In this document: one piece after another, positions 33,031 to 44,304 of the stretch | Layout of the letters: the number at the start of each line of letters is the position of its first letter | Numbering within the stretch: position 1 is the first letter of the stretch | Origin: Rhyacophila brunnea | Lineage: Eukaryota; Arthropoda; Insecta; Trichoptera; Rhyacophilidae | Length of the DNA: 64,000 nt | Direction: 5' to 3' | Assembly (NCBI GenBank): GCA_022495005.1 | Contig: JAGYXB010000437.1 | Coordinates: 1,513,372 to 1,577,371 of the forward strand | The notes under the pieces: model-generated | The model's database searches: none | What the model was told of the DNA's origin: nothing | The model's input: only the letters and a program-made list of their open reading frames with translations | Made by a program: the position numbers and the translations under genes

Positions 33031-34110
33031 CACTGAATTCCTGAATGAAGTTTGATACTTAAGAAGACCAAAATCCACGCAGTGTTAATAGCGACAAGGA
33101 AAAAAGCAAGATTATACTATTTTGTAAAATAATTAATAAAGACAATAAATTATTATACATTGTTCTTAGATAAGAAATTTCTAAAATACCTATGCACAAC
33201 AATATACAACCATTTAAGAAACATAGCGTTACCAAAACGCACAATAAAAGAGTTTTAGAAACTTTGTATGTGCTCAAAATGTTAAAATATTCTAGATTTC
33301 CATATACATATTATTTTGTTCCATCAGACATATTCGCCAAAACTTTCTCAAAACAGGTGTGCGACGTTAGACAGTGCCATCTGTTGCCGCTCCAAAGCAA
33401 GTTAGATTATTTTCTTCGAAACTAGTTTCATGAAACGTGTTGTGGCGAGTTTATGAAACAACAGAACTAGCTAATATCGTACCTAATTATATTATAACAA
33501 TGGCCGCAATATTATTATATTATGCGATGTGAACAGAACACGGGCCGCTATATGAAAAGGACGTGAATTTACATTAAAAATATAATTTTGGCATGAAACA
33601 AGACGCGGTAAAAGAGAGCGTATAGTATCCTCTACGTAACTTGTGACAAGATTTGTGTGTAATACGCACTGCGTATTAGTGTATTACTAAATGCCAGGCA
33701 TCTGATTGGCTGATTTCATTAAATAATTCAAAATAATTAAAAAATATATATTCCAAATTGCAAGGCTACGTGGAGGGTGGTCTACATCGCTTGGGGTTGA
33801 TATCAAAGCTTCCAATTAATAGTCAGGTCGTTTAACGAAACTGTAAACATCAACGTTATTGCTAGTGATTATTCATACTTAGAATGCAATTTATATCAAA
33901 CTCTTTGTAGAAATTCTGATTGTTGTATATATAAATAAATAGTCATGGCTTCCGGTACTATCAGCAAATCCAATATTTGAGCCGGTATCTCTGGTCGTAA
34001 CGATTGACACAATATTACTCTGAGCAACGTTTGCTCTTAGCCAATCGGATTCCTTTTGACATTCTTAGAGCAACATTTACATTAAAATATCTACACTACA
34101 TTTCATCATA
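33031..34110. other. Intergenic, nothing recognised
   Basis: The minus-strand hydrophobic frame at 33059-33277 is a low-complexity AT-driven frame. A plus-strand frame overlaps it. Confidence 0.4.
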
Positions 34111-34247
34111 AAACATAAATCATCTCTTGATAACGGCTTCTTCAACGATCCCGAAACGTCGAGGAAAGAAGGAATAAGGACTCACTGTGGAAACCCAAAA
34201 ATCTGCTACGATAAAAAACAACCGTGAAAGCCTCAAACATTATATAA
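34111..34247 (+). repeat. Family E repeat with degenerate hammerhead-like core, copy E2
   Basis: CTTGATAACGGCTTCTTCAA then CGATCCCGAAACGTCGAGG, ending CCGTGAAAGCCTCAAACATT. Reverse-complement relative of the insertion at 18945-19081. It shares the GAAA and the ACGTC stem III/cleavage site. Confidence 0.45.
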
Positions 34248-35462
34248 ATGGTAATAATTTGAACTAAATATTTAATTGTAAATCTTTATAATTGCGTATA
34301 GGTAACAGCATTGCATTTGAAAATAATCAATTATCGTAATTCGTAATTTAGTAAGTACCACGGTCTGAATGTGATCGGTTTTAGTTGATATAAATAAAGT
34401 CGATAACAAAAACCTTACAATACTCACATTCACTCTGCAAAATTACTGCGCACTAGAAGATATCTGCATCTGCGAATATTTGTGGTTAAATTAGGGTTCC
34501 ACTATACTTTCTAACAAAAACTATGAAAATTATTGTCAATATTGACGGAATTTTAAAACATACATACTTTTTAGTGAATAACATACATATGGATACCAAA
34601 CCAACTCGGCAGCTCGAATGGTTGTTCTAATTCAGTGATTCCCAAACATTTTTATAGCACGGACTCCAAAATCTGAAAACAAAATATCCCTAGCCCTCTT
34701 CTGCCAAAAAAAATCGGACAGAAATACAAATTATACCTACTGCTATCTAACAAAAACTATTAAAAGTGCGCAATTTGTAATAGCAGCAAATGATTGAGCT
34801 TTTGTGGACTGTAATTTTGTAGGATGCGGGTTGTTGGATGCTTGTGGATTCCAGATCTGGGGGGGGGGGGCGATTTATAGGAGAATACCAGGCACTGACC
34901 TTTGATGTTGAGAGGGATGGCGCGCACTGGAACTGGTTCAGGGTTCACGCACTCACGCACTGGTAAATGGACGATACACCTTTGGATGGCTGATATATCA
35001 TGAGGATGATGAATGATGACGATAAGTTCAGGATGGATGATATAGACGCGACGTCCACTCAAACCGTAACAGATTTAGCGCAACGAAGGTCAAATAGATA
35101 GGTTTTGAATCACGTCGCCTTTGTCTGGCGACAATAATAAATAAAGCATTTGGAAGTAGGTGGGAAGAAATGAATGAATGTGAATATTGGCCCAAGCAGT
35201 AAATTCATGGAGATGAACACTAAAGAACTTGCTCTGTTTAATCATAAATATTAATTGCCTTTAATAGTGTCTCCCATACATTTAATTCTTTTTTTGGTAG
35301 TATTATTTTCGGTCAATATATATATTTTAATAAAAAGTTTTCATAGTGTGTTCTTATTTGACAAATTTAAATATATATTATATACATGATTGTAAAAAAT
35401 ATTCACAAATAAATAGATACTTGTAGCTACTGAGACATTTCGCGGCCCATGAGTTTGGAAAG
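34248..35462. other. Intergenic, nothing recognised except a G-run
   Basis: A run of 13 or so G lies at about 34857-34871. The minus-strand frame at 34760-35062 crosses it and shows no domain. Confidence 0.4.
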
Positions 35463-35470
35463 CACTGATC

Positions 35471-35674
35471 GGTACTGTTCGGTTATCAGGAATACAGCGG
35501 AAAACACATTTTGAAAATACCCGATACACTGGATTATTTGTTAGCTTGGGTTAGTTTAGGTTAGGTTAGGTTAGGTTGGGTTAGGTTAGGTTAGGTTAAC
35601 CTAACAAATAATCCAGTGTATCGGCTATTTTCAAAATGTCTTTTCCGCTGTATTCCTGATAACCGAGCAGTACC
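35471..35674. mobile_element. Palindromic telomere-motif MITE, family A copy 2
   Basis: A 204-bp copy with ends GGTACTGTTCGG and its complement CAGTACC, and a core of GGTTAGGTTAGGTTAGG repeats. It is flanked by a perfect 8-bp duplication CACTGATC (35463-35470, 35675-35682). Confidence 0.92.
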
Positions 35675-35824
35675 CACTGATCTAATTATAATTAATACGC
35701 CTGGTAACTGCTGTTGAAAGTGTTATTTCATATTATTAAATGTATAATAAATAATACATAATAACAATTTTATCACAATAATTTTGCATGGTTTGGAGTT
35801 ACCTACGTGTTATGCTTTAAGGTT

Positions 35825-36475
35825 CAAACACGCGCGTCAATATCATTTTACTCCCTACTTTAATTATAGTTTGTTAATTTATGGCTACGGCCGTATGTTG
35901 TAGCTTAACCACTTGGGAATGACAAAAGAAATGGCGTATTTCAAAAAAACACTACCTTATTCTTAGGTCAATAATTATTATAAAGCAATCATTATTCATA
36001 AGATGTTGATCACACTTGAATGGTCAAAGACATAGATTATAATTGGTATCTTTAAAATCATCTTCAAATGTGTTAATCTTGCCGATTTTTTTAATAATAA
36101 AATGCCTAATTCTTGTCAAATTTGGGATCACAGAGATTATCAATATAATTTTTTATCGTGAATATTTTACAAAAATTATCTCGTAATAAATTATACTAAT
36201 GGTTTTTTAAATGCGTTTAAAAATTAATAAATGTAAAAAATGTTAACACCACTGCACAGTTATGTACCGAAATATGACTATATTCTAAAACATTAGAGCG
36301 AGAGGTTCAAAAGAATACTATTTTATGTAACAAAAATACTTTATGCAGCCATCAAATGTTTGAAATAACTATAACGGATAATAAGGCTTCAAAATTATAT
36401 AAATAGATTATCTAAAACGTTTAAAGAGTGTCCAGGATCATTTTGACCTACGACGAGCACGTGGGCCGTTAATAG
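35825..36475 (+). mobile_element. Family D dispersed element, copy 1
   Basis: About 650 bp from TTCAAACACGCGCGTCAAT through GCTACGGCCGTATGTTGTAG to GTGTCCAGGATCATTTTGAC and GAGCACGTGGGCCGTTAA. Aligns with 44828-45515 and, in reverse, 52484-52715. Non-coding. Confidence 0.7.
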
Positions 36476-36814
36476 ACATGCAAGTCTAGTTATAATAAAA
36501 AAATTAACAAAATAACACTAAACAATATCTAAAAATATCCATAATATTGTCTCTATAGAGATAAATATGCTTTGTGTATTGTTATCTAGATTGGACAACC
36601 GTGGTATTATTAATTTTTGTGATTCTCACTGTCGCTTGGTTAATGTCTATTTTCGGCATGTAAAATTTCAGTTTACTGTTTGACAAGATGGCGCAAATTC
36701 TGTCAATATGATTCTGTTTGCTGTCAGCTGTTTTATTTTGACATAAACAATAATTTACCCACGCATCTGAGTAGCTAACAAATTACTACTGTCCGAAAAC
36801 GCATTTTATTAAAA
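36476..36814. other. Intergenic, nothing recognised
   Basis: No supported feature. Confidence 0.4.
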
Positions 36815-37492
36815 CGTTTTTATTAGGTCGTATTCTTATTTGTCCAGTACAAATCTTGCAATCGATTTTTAACTAACTTCCCGACTAGCTAAACATTTGA
36901 AACTTTTAGAATATATCAGAACACGATGCAAATGCATTGTTTTAATACTTTCAACCATCTTTAAGTATAATTGAATGCATTTTCAGTTAATTCTGTTTTA
37001 TATGAAAAGTTATTTCGGAAGAAATTCGTAAAAAGTCAAACACTCTTATCGGTTGCTAGGGGTCTGGGGTCCTAGCAACTAAATTATTAATATATACGTG
37101 CGTTACTATGGAAATCAATATAAAATGTCAAAATGACATTTCAGTATTCTATATTTATTCAGTATTTCTATCAAGTACAAATTTTTTTGATCGTTTAAGC
37201 TAGTCAATTCAAGTTTATATGATTCAACAGAAAATTTAAAAACATTATATATAAAAAGTTCTGGTACTATTCGGTTATGAGAAATACAGCGGAAAACACA
37301 TTTTTAAAATACCCGATATACTGGATTATTTGTTAGCTTCGGTTAGTTTAGGTTAGGTTGGGTTAGGTTAGGTTAGGTATGGTTAGGTTAACCTAACAAA
37401 TAATCCAGTATATCAGCTATTTTAAAAATGTGTTTTCCGCTGTATTCCTCATAACCGAACAGTACCAAAGTTCTTTTTATCTTGTAATTATT
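36815..37492 (+). repeat. Family F repeat, copy F3 (contains family A copy 3)
   Basis: Full-length family F copy. The palindromic telomere-motif MITE at 37263-37466 is inserted in its 3' end. Confidence 0.8.
37263..37466. mobile_element. Palindromic telomere-motif MITE, family A copy 3
   Basis: A 204-bp copy with a TTAGG core, flanked by a perfect 8-bp duplication AAAGTTCT (37255-37262, 37467-37474). It is nested in the 3' end of a family F repeat. Other F copies show the empty site (AAAAAGTTCTTTTTATC), which proves the boundaries. Confidence 0.93.
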
Positions 37493-37989
37493 TATTATCA
37501 TTCTGACGAAATACTTGGTCGACCAAATATGTAAATTTTGGCAGTTAGCAAAATTAATCTAATAATATAGGAGTTCTTAACCTGCAGTACTAACACATAC
37601 CGCCAGATGGTGCGATAAAGACGAAAATTATGTACTGTATGTTTATTAGAAAACCAGCAAGAAATTAAACTCTTGAAACAAATTTTGAAAGCAAAACTTC
37701 AGAGAAGTTTTAGTTTTTCGCACTGGATATATTTTATCTGATCTAGATTTCATAGAAAAGCTCTCCGTCTCCACGTTACGTCGATAACGTAACGTTTTAT
37801 GAATTTGGATTCATTTATCTTATCTAGGAATCAGGTGAATCCATAGCAGACATTAACTTCTCGATTACCATTGGAATTAACCTTAAAATTTATATTTTTT
37901 CTAATTAAGTACTCTGTTTATAATAATAATACGTGTAAGTGGTTTTAAGTTTTGTACCATTCCATTATTTGGCATTTTTCGTATACCTA
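37493..37989. other. Intergenic, nothing recognised
   Basis: No supported feature. Confidence 0.4.
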
Positions 37990-38640
37990 CTGTAATACTG
38001 TATCATCTGCGGGTTTCCGGTCTGCCCGTCGTGCTGGTGTCCAGGTTCAAATACTTGGGTGCCACCATGATGGTATTTCTAGTAAGCTTGGAATCCGCAT
38101 GGGTGTGGCGGGCTCTGCATTCAACCAACTTGGAGTTGCATGGAGGTCAAGGCTGTATTCTGTGAGGACCAAATGTCGTTTGTTTAACGCATGCGTGCTA
38201 CATGTGCTCATGTATGGCTGTGAGACATGGTATCTTACTAAGCTTCAAGAGTCTCGACTTCGATGTCGAATTTTAGGGGTACGTTGGTACGACCGCGTTA
38301 CAAACACCCGAGTTTGTGAGCAGACACAACAGCCTTCGGTGATTGAAGTCATCACACGAAGAGACGCTTTACATGGCTGGGACACGTATTGCGGATGCCG
38401 CCAAAGAGTGCGACACTTCGTACCCTTGTGGCACAGCTTAAAGGGTTCCGTCGCCGTGGCCACCCCTCCCTCACTTTTCAGCGGTGCTACAAGAGTGATC
38501 TACGTGCTGCAGGTCTGACATGGCAGGAGGCGCAAGAGTTGGCAATGGACCGAGGGAACTTGTGCTTGCCCTATGCCCCAATGTTGGTGGCCCAACGTGA
38601 CAGGGTAGAAGAAGAAGAAGAAGAATACTGTCAACCTCGT
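37990..38640 (+). pseudogene. LINE tail, family Z, larger copy
   Basis: Frameshifted plus-strand remnant: AFNQLGVAWRSRLYSVRTKC, VLHVLMYGCETWYLTKLQ, LRCRILGVRWYDRVTNTRVC, then GFRRRGHPSLTFQRCYKSDL and RAAGLTWQEAQELAMDRGN. It ends in (GAA)n at about 38608-38625. 'YGCETW...RR-LG-x-RW-D...N-x-x-(I/V)' is the standard C-terminal block of RTE/CR1-type elements. Confidence 0.75.
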
Positions 38641-38756
38641 AGGGTAACTTTAACTGACATCACCGGAATGAATGGAATTTATTATCATCGTAAAGGAGGG
38701 GTTATATAACATACTTAGCAAACTATCGTAGGTTGTTTTTATTTTTTTTTTGTTTT

Positions 38757-39310
38757 GTTATATTACCCTTTATATTTTCCTTATGATAATGATAATAAAA
38801 TGAATTTTTCGACTAGTTTTCTTCTGGGTATGCTATCAATTCAATCCTTGTCCACCCGAAGAGTGATTGCTCTTTTAAAGCATTTCTTTTTACTTCTTCA
38901 TGGGTTCATTTCCAATCAGTATATACTGGCAAACATTAATTTGCATGTTCCCACCAATATCACTCGTAACTCTACGGTCTTTATGATACCCCGTCGCAGG
39001 ACCTATGTGATGTTTAACGATGCTGTTTATCGTGCGATTAACTTATTTGATGGCACCATAAAGGTTGATTTATTTTTTATTTACTACATATATCATATTT
39101 GTGGACGTGTTAAATAGGTTAAATTTGTAATTGTTTTTATCATTTTACTTTAATATCTACATAAACACATACTTTAATTTTTACTTTCTTGTTATATTGG
39201 TTGTTATTTGTAATTAAGTCATTTTTATAATTTGTATTTATTATGTATTATGGGTCATTAGCCAATCGCTGTAATGCCATAATACTCTTTTCTAAATAAA
39301 TAAATAAAAA
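38757..39310 (+). pseudogene. Jockey/CR1-like LINE tail, separate subfamily
   Basis: Frame TSFLLGMLSIQSLSTRRVIA, LLKHFFLLLHGFISNQYILA, NINLHVPTNITRNSTVFMIP then AVYRAINLFDGTI and a stop. The 3' UTR ends TAAATAAATAAATAAA at about 39305. Same architecture as the family X C-terminus, but diverged. Confidence 0.75.
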
Positions 39311-39364
39311 TTCGTTATCATAGGAATACTTTGCATTTCATGCCTTAAAAATCTTCATGATTGA

Positions 39365-39835
39365 TTCAATTTCAATTTATTTATTTTTAACATATTGTGG
39401 ACATTACAAATTATAAGTTTAAGACTTTGACAACATGAAATTTAGAAACAAAGAAATATAAAACAGTATTACATAAAAAAAGAGATAGATCAGTATAGAG
39501 ATAGATAGTAACTTATTAAACAGTAGAAATGTGTAAATACAAAAAATATAAATTAGATAGGTACAAGGAAGTACACCGGATGAGTTAAGCAGACCCTAAT
39601 TTAAGAAGTTATAAAACAACGTCCACCTACACTCATCCTCACGTAGGTGGAATATATCAACACCCGAAGCAATTTCGTTGAACATAGTTATCGCCCTCCC
39701 AATTGGCATTACCAGTGGCAGGTTGACTCTGCACCTTGGGAGAATAAACAACTGATGCGCTCTATTTCTAAGATAGTTATAGTTGATACAAATTAAACTC
39801 GATAAAACTGTTTCAAGCAGCAGATGATAAAATAT
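39365..39835 (-). pseudogene. LINE tail, family X
   Basis: Minus strand: tail AATTTATTTATTTTTAACA (as seen on +), 3' UTR, then the C-terminal coding block around CCACCTACACTCATCCTCAC. Stops present. Confidence 0.75.
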
Positions 39836-39945
39836 AAATTACCATAATGGTAGCCTGCCTATGAAAGAGGCTTTCACAAGAAGAAGAAGACCGTGTATTC
39901 CTCCTAATCCTTTTTTCCTAGAGGTTTTATTTTTTTCTTTTTACA

Positions 39946-40426
39946 ACGTTTTTATTAGCTCGTATTCTTGTTTATCCGGTGCTTGTTTGTCCAGTATAAA
40001 TCTTGCAATCGATTTTTAACTAACTTCCCGACTAGCTAGACATTTGAAACTCTTAGAATATATCAGAACACGATGCCAATGCATTCTTTTAATACTTTTA
40101 GTCATCTTTAAGCAGAATTGAATTCATTTTCAGTTAATACTGTTTTGTATGGAAAGTTATTTCAGAAAAATCCGTAAAAAATAGAAGACTCTTATTGGTT
40201 GCTAAGGGGGTGGTCCTAGCAACTAAATTATTAATATATACGTTCGTTACTATGGAAATCCAAATGAAATGTCAAAATGACATTTCAGTATTCTGTATTT
40301 GTTTGTTTGTTTGTTTTTTTATTTACTTCATATCAAGTACAAGTTTGAGCATATTGAGCATAATAATTCAACAGAAAATTTAATAACGTTGTATATAAAA
40401 AGTTCTTTTTATCTTGTAATTATTTA
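39946..40426 (+). repeat. Family F repeat, copy F4, abutting a receptor exon
   Basis: Full-length copy from TTACAACGTTTTTATTAGC to TCTTGTAATTATT. Only about 28 bp separate its end from the acceptor AG at 40453-40454, so it may supply part of the branch-point region. Confidence 0.8.
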
Positions 40427-40454
40427 TTAATGTTTTTTTTTGTTTTCATTACAG

Positions 40455-40610
40455 GTATATGGCAATAATGCGTCCTCTTCGACCGAGGGCGGGCAGAAGA
40501 GCAACACTAGCCGTCGCGGCAGCAATTTGGCTGGTGAGCGCCGCCCTAGGATCGCCCATGTTGATCTACTTCACCACCGTAGAAATTCCTCTTGAAAACG
40601 GAGACATCAG
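40455..40610 (+). CDS. TkR: Tachykinin-type neuropeptide receptor, internal exon (end of TM3 to extracellular loop 2)
   Basis: Internal exon of a rhodopsin-class GPCR for tachykinin-related peptides, a plasma-membrane receptor of neurons, gut and related tissue. A TTTTCATTACAG acceptor precedes it and GTGAATG follows. The first base completes a split Arg codon (AG|G), so the previous exon should end in the D-R of the DRY motif. The peptide opens YMAIMRPLRPR (intracellular loop 2). TM4 follows at about residues 14-36 (IWLVSAALGSPMLIYF), then FTTVEIPLENGDI in extracellular loop 2. It ends in a phase-2 split codon (AG|). This loop and TM4 pattern is characteristic of arthropod tachykinin receptors (TkR99D/TkR86C group). 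It is GC-richer than its surroundings and has no stop. A family F repeat ends about 28 bp upstream of the acceptor. The exon for TM1-TM3 was not found in the window. Confidence 0.93.
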
Positions 40611-42576
40611 GTGAATGATCTATAAAAACTATTCCTTGTTACTTCACAAAATTATAATAGCTATATTCATTTCCCCCGCATCTTGATCCAGGCCAGGCTA
40701 GGATCTTGGGCGGGCCCCCCCACCTATCGCTATAGTTAAAGGCAGTCTGACGCTCTACAGTAGTGTTTGGTGTACGAAGTCAAATAATATTCAGTGTATT
40801 TTTAGCGATTTTTTAACACATCGAATTATGGAGTTGTCGAGTATCACTTAACACGTCACAACAACCATATATTTTAAAATGATAATAATCCCGAAGTAAA
40901 ATAGCGCCGCAGGCGACTTTTTTTACAATGAGAGCAAATTTAAGATGCGTATTTATCTCATTTATCTGGTCGACCCATCACGCCGGGCCCCTGGGCTAGA
41001 GCCCTGTCAGCCCCCCTTTTGTGGGGGCCATGCCTATATTATTTGCGATAATGAAAGCGACATTCGTAATCCTTGTGTATTTTCCATGTAATATAAAATA
41101 ATTTTATTAAAAATTCCATAAATTATTACTAAATGGTAACCGGACAAAACAGAACAGTGACAAAACAGAATATGACAAAACAGAATAGCCAGAGGAAAAA
41201 TGAAACATTAATTTTTGTGGAATCTATTTAGGTTAGGTTAGGTTTGCTCATTATTTCGTTGTACCTAGTCACCCAATTATTTTGAACATATTGTACTGAT
41301 AAAGATAAGATATCCTAAGCCTGCGGGCAAAGTCCCGTTTATTTGAGGCTTTCTAGCGATTAGTAATGCAGAAATTAGGTATATAATTTGATTTATTATG
41401 GCGTATTGAAAATCTGCGCTATCAAAAATAAACATAATAGAGATAGGACAATTTCAATATTAAATTTATATTTTTCCTGAAAGGTCATAGTTATATTTAT
41501 CGTTGTTCTGTTTTGTCATGGAACCCTGTATATACATACTTTCCATAGCAGCACTGAGATGCTGAGAGAGATAAAACGCCTTGTATAAACGTAAAATGTT
41601 TTTTCATACAATGAACCATCATTATTTAAAATATTTATATTACACTGCAATAGGTTACGAGTAGGGATTGCAATACCAGTTTTAAAAATTAGAAATACCG
41701 GAATTTTCAGTATTAAGAAAACACACTCATTTACGTTTTTAAAAATGAATTTAACGTTATTTCTTATCACTATGTTCTATTTTTCCTATTAAATTGAGTG
41801 TATAAGCTATGTGCTGCTAAAATGCTAATATATTGAATGAATCGTAATGTAAATAAAATAATAATAAAACAAAATACATCAGATATATTTTATAAATTTT
41901 TTGGGATGTATTCATGTTTTCTCTATACCGAAAATACCGGTATTTTGGATTTTTGAAACCGGTATTTCGGTATCAATAAATAATTAAATAACTATTTTGA
42001 AATACCGGTATCGCAATCCGTAACTAATATATTAAGGGGGATCATATATGCCAACAGAGAACCTAGCGGAAAAATACGAAGCTTGCAATTTGAGATTTCT
42101 CTTTAATAATTTACAATTTTTTTAGTTTTTTCAATTTTACAAGTTACACACATTTATATTTTTTATAAAAATCGATGTTTTTTAAAATAGATTTAAAAAA
42201 TATTAAAACTATGAATTATTCAAAAATCTAAATGGTGAAAATTTGAAAACTTAATAAACTAAATTTTAATAATAAATATAACCATAAAAATAATGTAATA
42301 ATAACATTACCTAGGTATGTACCAAATATGTGACAAATTCACATTTTTTTACAATTATTGTAAGTTTATCTTTGACTTAAAAAAAAATCTTTTTATTGTT
42401 TTCAGATACATAATATTTAATAATTAATACAGTTGAAATTGTAAATTATCAAAAAGAATTCTCAAATTTCAAGCTTCGTATTTTTTCCGCTAGGTTCTCT
42501 GTTGGCATATAATAAATGATCCCCCTTAAAGTACTTTGTTCATTCGATTTCTTAATAATGGCTTCTTTTGTTTCAG
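40611..42576 (+). other. Receptor intron (exon 40455 to exon 42577)
   Basis: Phase-2 intron, GTGAATG..TTTCAG. It contains a short interstitial TTAGG run at about 41229-41246, AT-rich sequence of no recognised content to about 42030, and the family C inverted-repeat element at 42032-42529. No coding exon was seen inside. Confidence 0.85.
41229..41246 (+). repeat. Short interstitial TTAGG repeat in receptor intron
   Basis: TTTAGGTTAGGTTAGGTT, about three units of the insect telomere motif. No flanking family A or B arms were recognised. Confidence 0.6.
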
Positions 42577-42633
42577 GAGAGTTTGTTACGCGGAATGGAC
42601 AAATGGAGATGCTCATTCAAGTCACGAATACAT
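42577..42633 (+). CDS. TkR: Tachykinin-type receptor, internal exon (extracellular loop 2 with conserved Cys)
   Basis: A 57-bp exon between TTTGTTTCAG and GTAAGT. It starts by completing the AG|G Arg codon left by the exon at 40455-40610 and reads RVCYAEWTNGDAHSSHEY, ending in a phase-2 split codon (AT|). The VCY-x-EW pattern carries the Cys that in class A GPCRs forms a disulphide with the top of TM3. Matching phase on both sides and continuity of extracellular loop 2 support the splice model. It lies 1966 bp downstream of the previous exon. The intron holds a 498-bp inverted-repeat element (family C, 42032-42529) that ends 47 bp before the acceptor AG. Confidence 0.88.
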
Positions 42634-43028
42634 GTAAGTAAAACAAGTTGATGAAAATAAAAATTCGATTAAACTTTCTCGTTCCTCACAAATAAATTAC
42701 GAACCGATTACTGAAAAAATCAGTGTAGTGATCCCAGAAAAAATACTAAAAATATATTAACCTTGACATACAGATTCTAATTAGATAGATCTCTCACTGT
42801 TCTAACCAGCTGATATTTGTCATTTAGTATTAAATTTTCAATAACAACTACTTTGTATATAAAAATTTAAATGTTCGTTTCTAAGCGGCTCATATGGGCC
42901 TCTGCAGAATTAAGGTGATTGTATTTACACATTGTTTTACGAGGAATGATTGTGAAGATATTTTATCTTATCACCAAAAAACACTTTATGTCCAAATCGA
43001 AAATTTTGAAATTTATACGATAATAGAC

Positions 43029-43245
43029 ACCCGTGATGGCTGAGTGGTAACATGTCGTGTGTCTCAGATTTGAATCCCGGATCTGGCAAAATCATAATAT
43101 GTTGCTTTTTTTCTAAATGTTTGGACCCAAAATCATGAACGAAATAATATGTTGAGTAAATGGCTAATACCAATTTCTCGTAAAACAAAAATCTGTTACA
43201 AAACCACTTCGCTAGGAGGCCAAGATAGACATTGGATTGTAGAGA
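43029..43245 (+). repeat. SINE S1, diverged copy in a receptor intron
   Basis: ACCCGTGATGGCTGAGTGG, CAGATTTGAATCCCGGATC (B box), then ATATGTTGAGTAAATGGC and CTCGTAAAACAAAAATCTG. Confidence 0.65.
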
Positions 43246-43464
43246 CAATTAAAAATTAATATGCTGAGGATTTTACTAGTACAAATGACATTAAATTAAT
43301 TAAAGGTAATTTAGAATCAGTATTTTAAAATATACGTATGTAAAATTAATATGCAATATGCGTGAAACATGATTCAAACGTCATGTGGCAGCTTGGTATG
43401 AAAAGATAATATTTATATAAGCATTTTATTTCCAGCATTTGAGTAAATATTATTACATAGACAT

Positions 43465-43785
43465 GCGCATCTATTATATACAGAAGACTGCTATCGGCAG
43501 CTATCGAGGGTAGTTTTTCATATGTTTGTATTGAAGTATTATAATTATTGTTACAATAAGTCAGCCGTCTCTAAACAGTCTAAACTGTCTATCTCGCTCT
43601 AAACTTTAGCACAGCCAAGAGAGGTACTATTAAAACATAGATAGCACTTATTGTAACAATTACAACTAACTTATTGTAATTGTTACAATAAGTGCTAATA
43701 CTTCGATACGATAATATGAAAAACAACCCTCGATAGCTGCCAATGGTGGCCGATAGCAGTCTTGTGTATAGAATAGATGCGATGG
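43465..43785. mobile_element. MITE I, copy 1, in a receptor intron
   Basis: Inverted arms GCGCATCTATTATATACAG, GACTGCTATCGGC, AGCTATCGAGGGTAGTTTTT versus the complement of the right end (CATCGCATCTATTCTATAC, GACTGCTATCGGCC). The centre carries TTGTTACAATAAGT repeats. It pairs with 54938-55196. Confidence 0.75.
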
Positions 43786-44153
43786 TGTATAACATTTTGT
43801 TATTATTTCCATAGTAACTGTCCTCCATCAAACAGAAAATCAAAAATATGTATAATATCAATTTTTACATGAAATAGTAAAATTATCCATTTTAGAAAAA
43901 TGTGTTATTTACAGAATGTTGAAAATAGTTATGTAGAATTTACAATCACATTTTTATACCTAGTTTGATTTGATCTACTGAGTTTAACTTTATTAATTAT
44001 TAATCAATCGTTAACATCAACGTTGTACGTGGGCGCATTACGTGTATTTTACTTTACGTCAGTATCAAATTAGTAAATAATATCTACGATATACAACATG
44101 ATGTAAGACGAACAAACATCCGCATTAGATGTCAATTAGCGCCATTTTTTCAG

Positions 44154-44304
44154 ATACAACGTGGCCTTCATGATCCTGACGTACTTCCTGCCGATCGGAT
44201 CGATGACGTTCACCTACGCGCGCGTTGGGGTGGAACTGTGGGGGTCGCAGAGCATTGGAGAATGCACCCAGCGGCAGCTGGATAACGTCAAGAGTAAGAG
44301 AAGG
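44154..44304 (+). CDS. TkR: Tachykinin-type receptor, internal exon (TM5 and intracellular loop 3)
   Basis: Exon bounded by CCATTTTTTCAG and GTAAGT. The first base completes the Ile codon (AT|A), then YNVAFMILTYFLPIGSMTF forms TM5 with the family proline. ARVGVELWGSQSIGECTQRQ and LDNVKSKRR form intracellular loop 3, the G-protein coupling region. The IGECT-x-RQ...SKRR stretch is typical of tachykinin receptors and closest in style to the TkR99D type (established family knowledge; no alignment was run). The exon ends in phase 0 after AGG, so the next exon should start with Val-Val/Arg-Lys-Met of TM6. I searched the remaining 19.7 kb by eye and did not find TM6-TM7, so the gene probably runs beyond the window. 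Confidence 0.94.

Larger units (their letters stand above)
42634..44153 (+). other. Receptor intron (exon 42577 to exon 44154)
   Basis: Phase-2 intron, GTAAGT..TTTTTTCAG. It contains a diverged tRNA-derived SINE at about 43029-43245 and a palindromic MITE at about 43465-43785. The remainder is AT-rich with nothing recognised. Confidence 0.85.

Noticed and set aside
33059..33277. Hydrophobic 72-codon minus-strand frame resembling a membrane protein
   Set aside because: Built from AT-rich low-complexity sequence, overlapped by an opposite-strand frame, no splice or promoter context.
34857..34871. Long G-run as a functional G-rich element
   Set aside because: A single homopolymer may be a sequencing or assembly length error. 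No other G-tracts nearby for a quadruplex.
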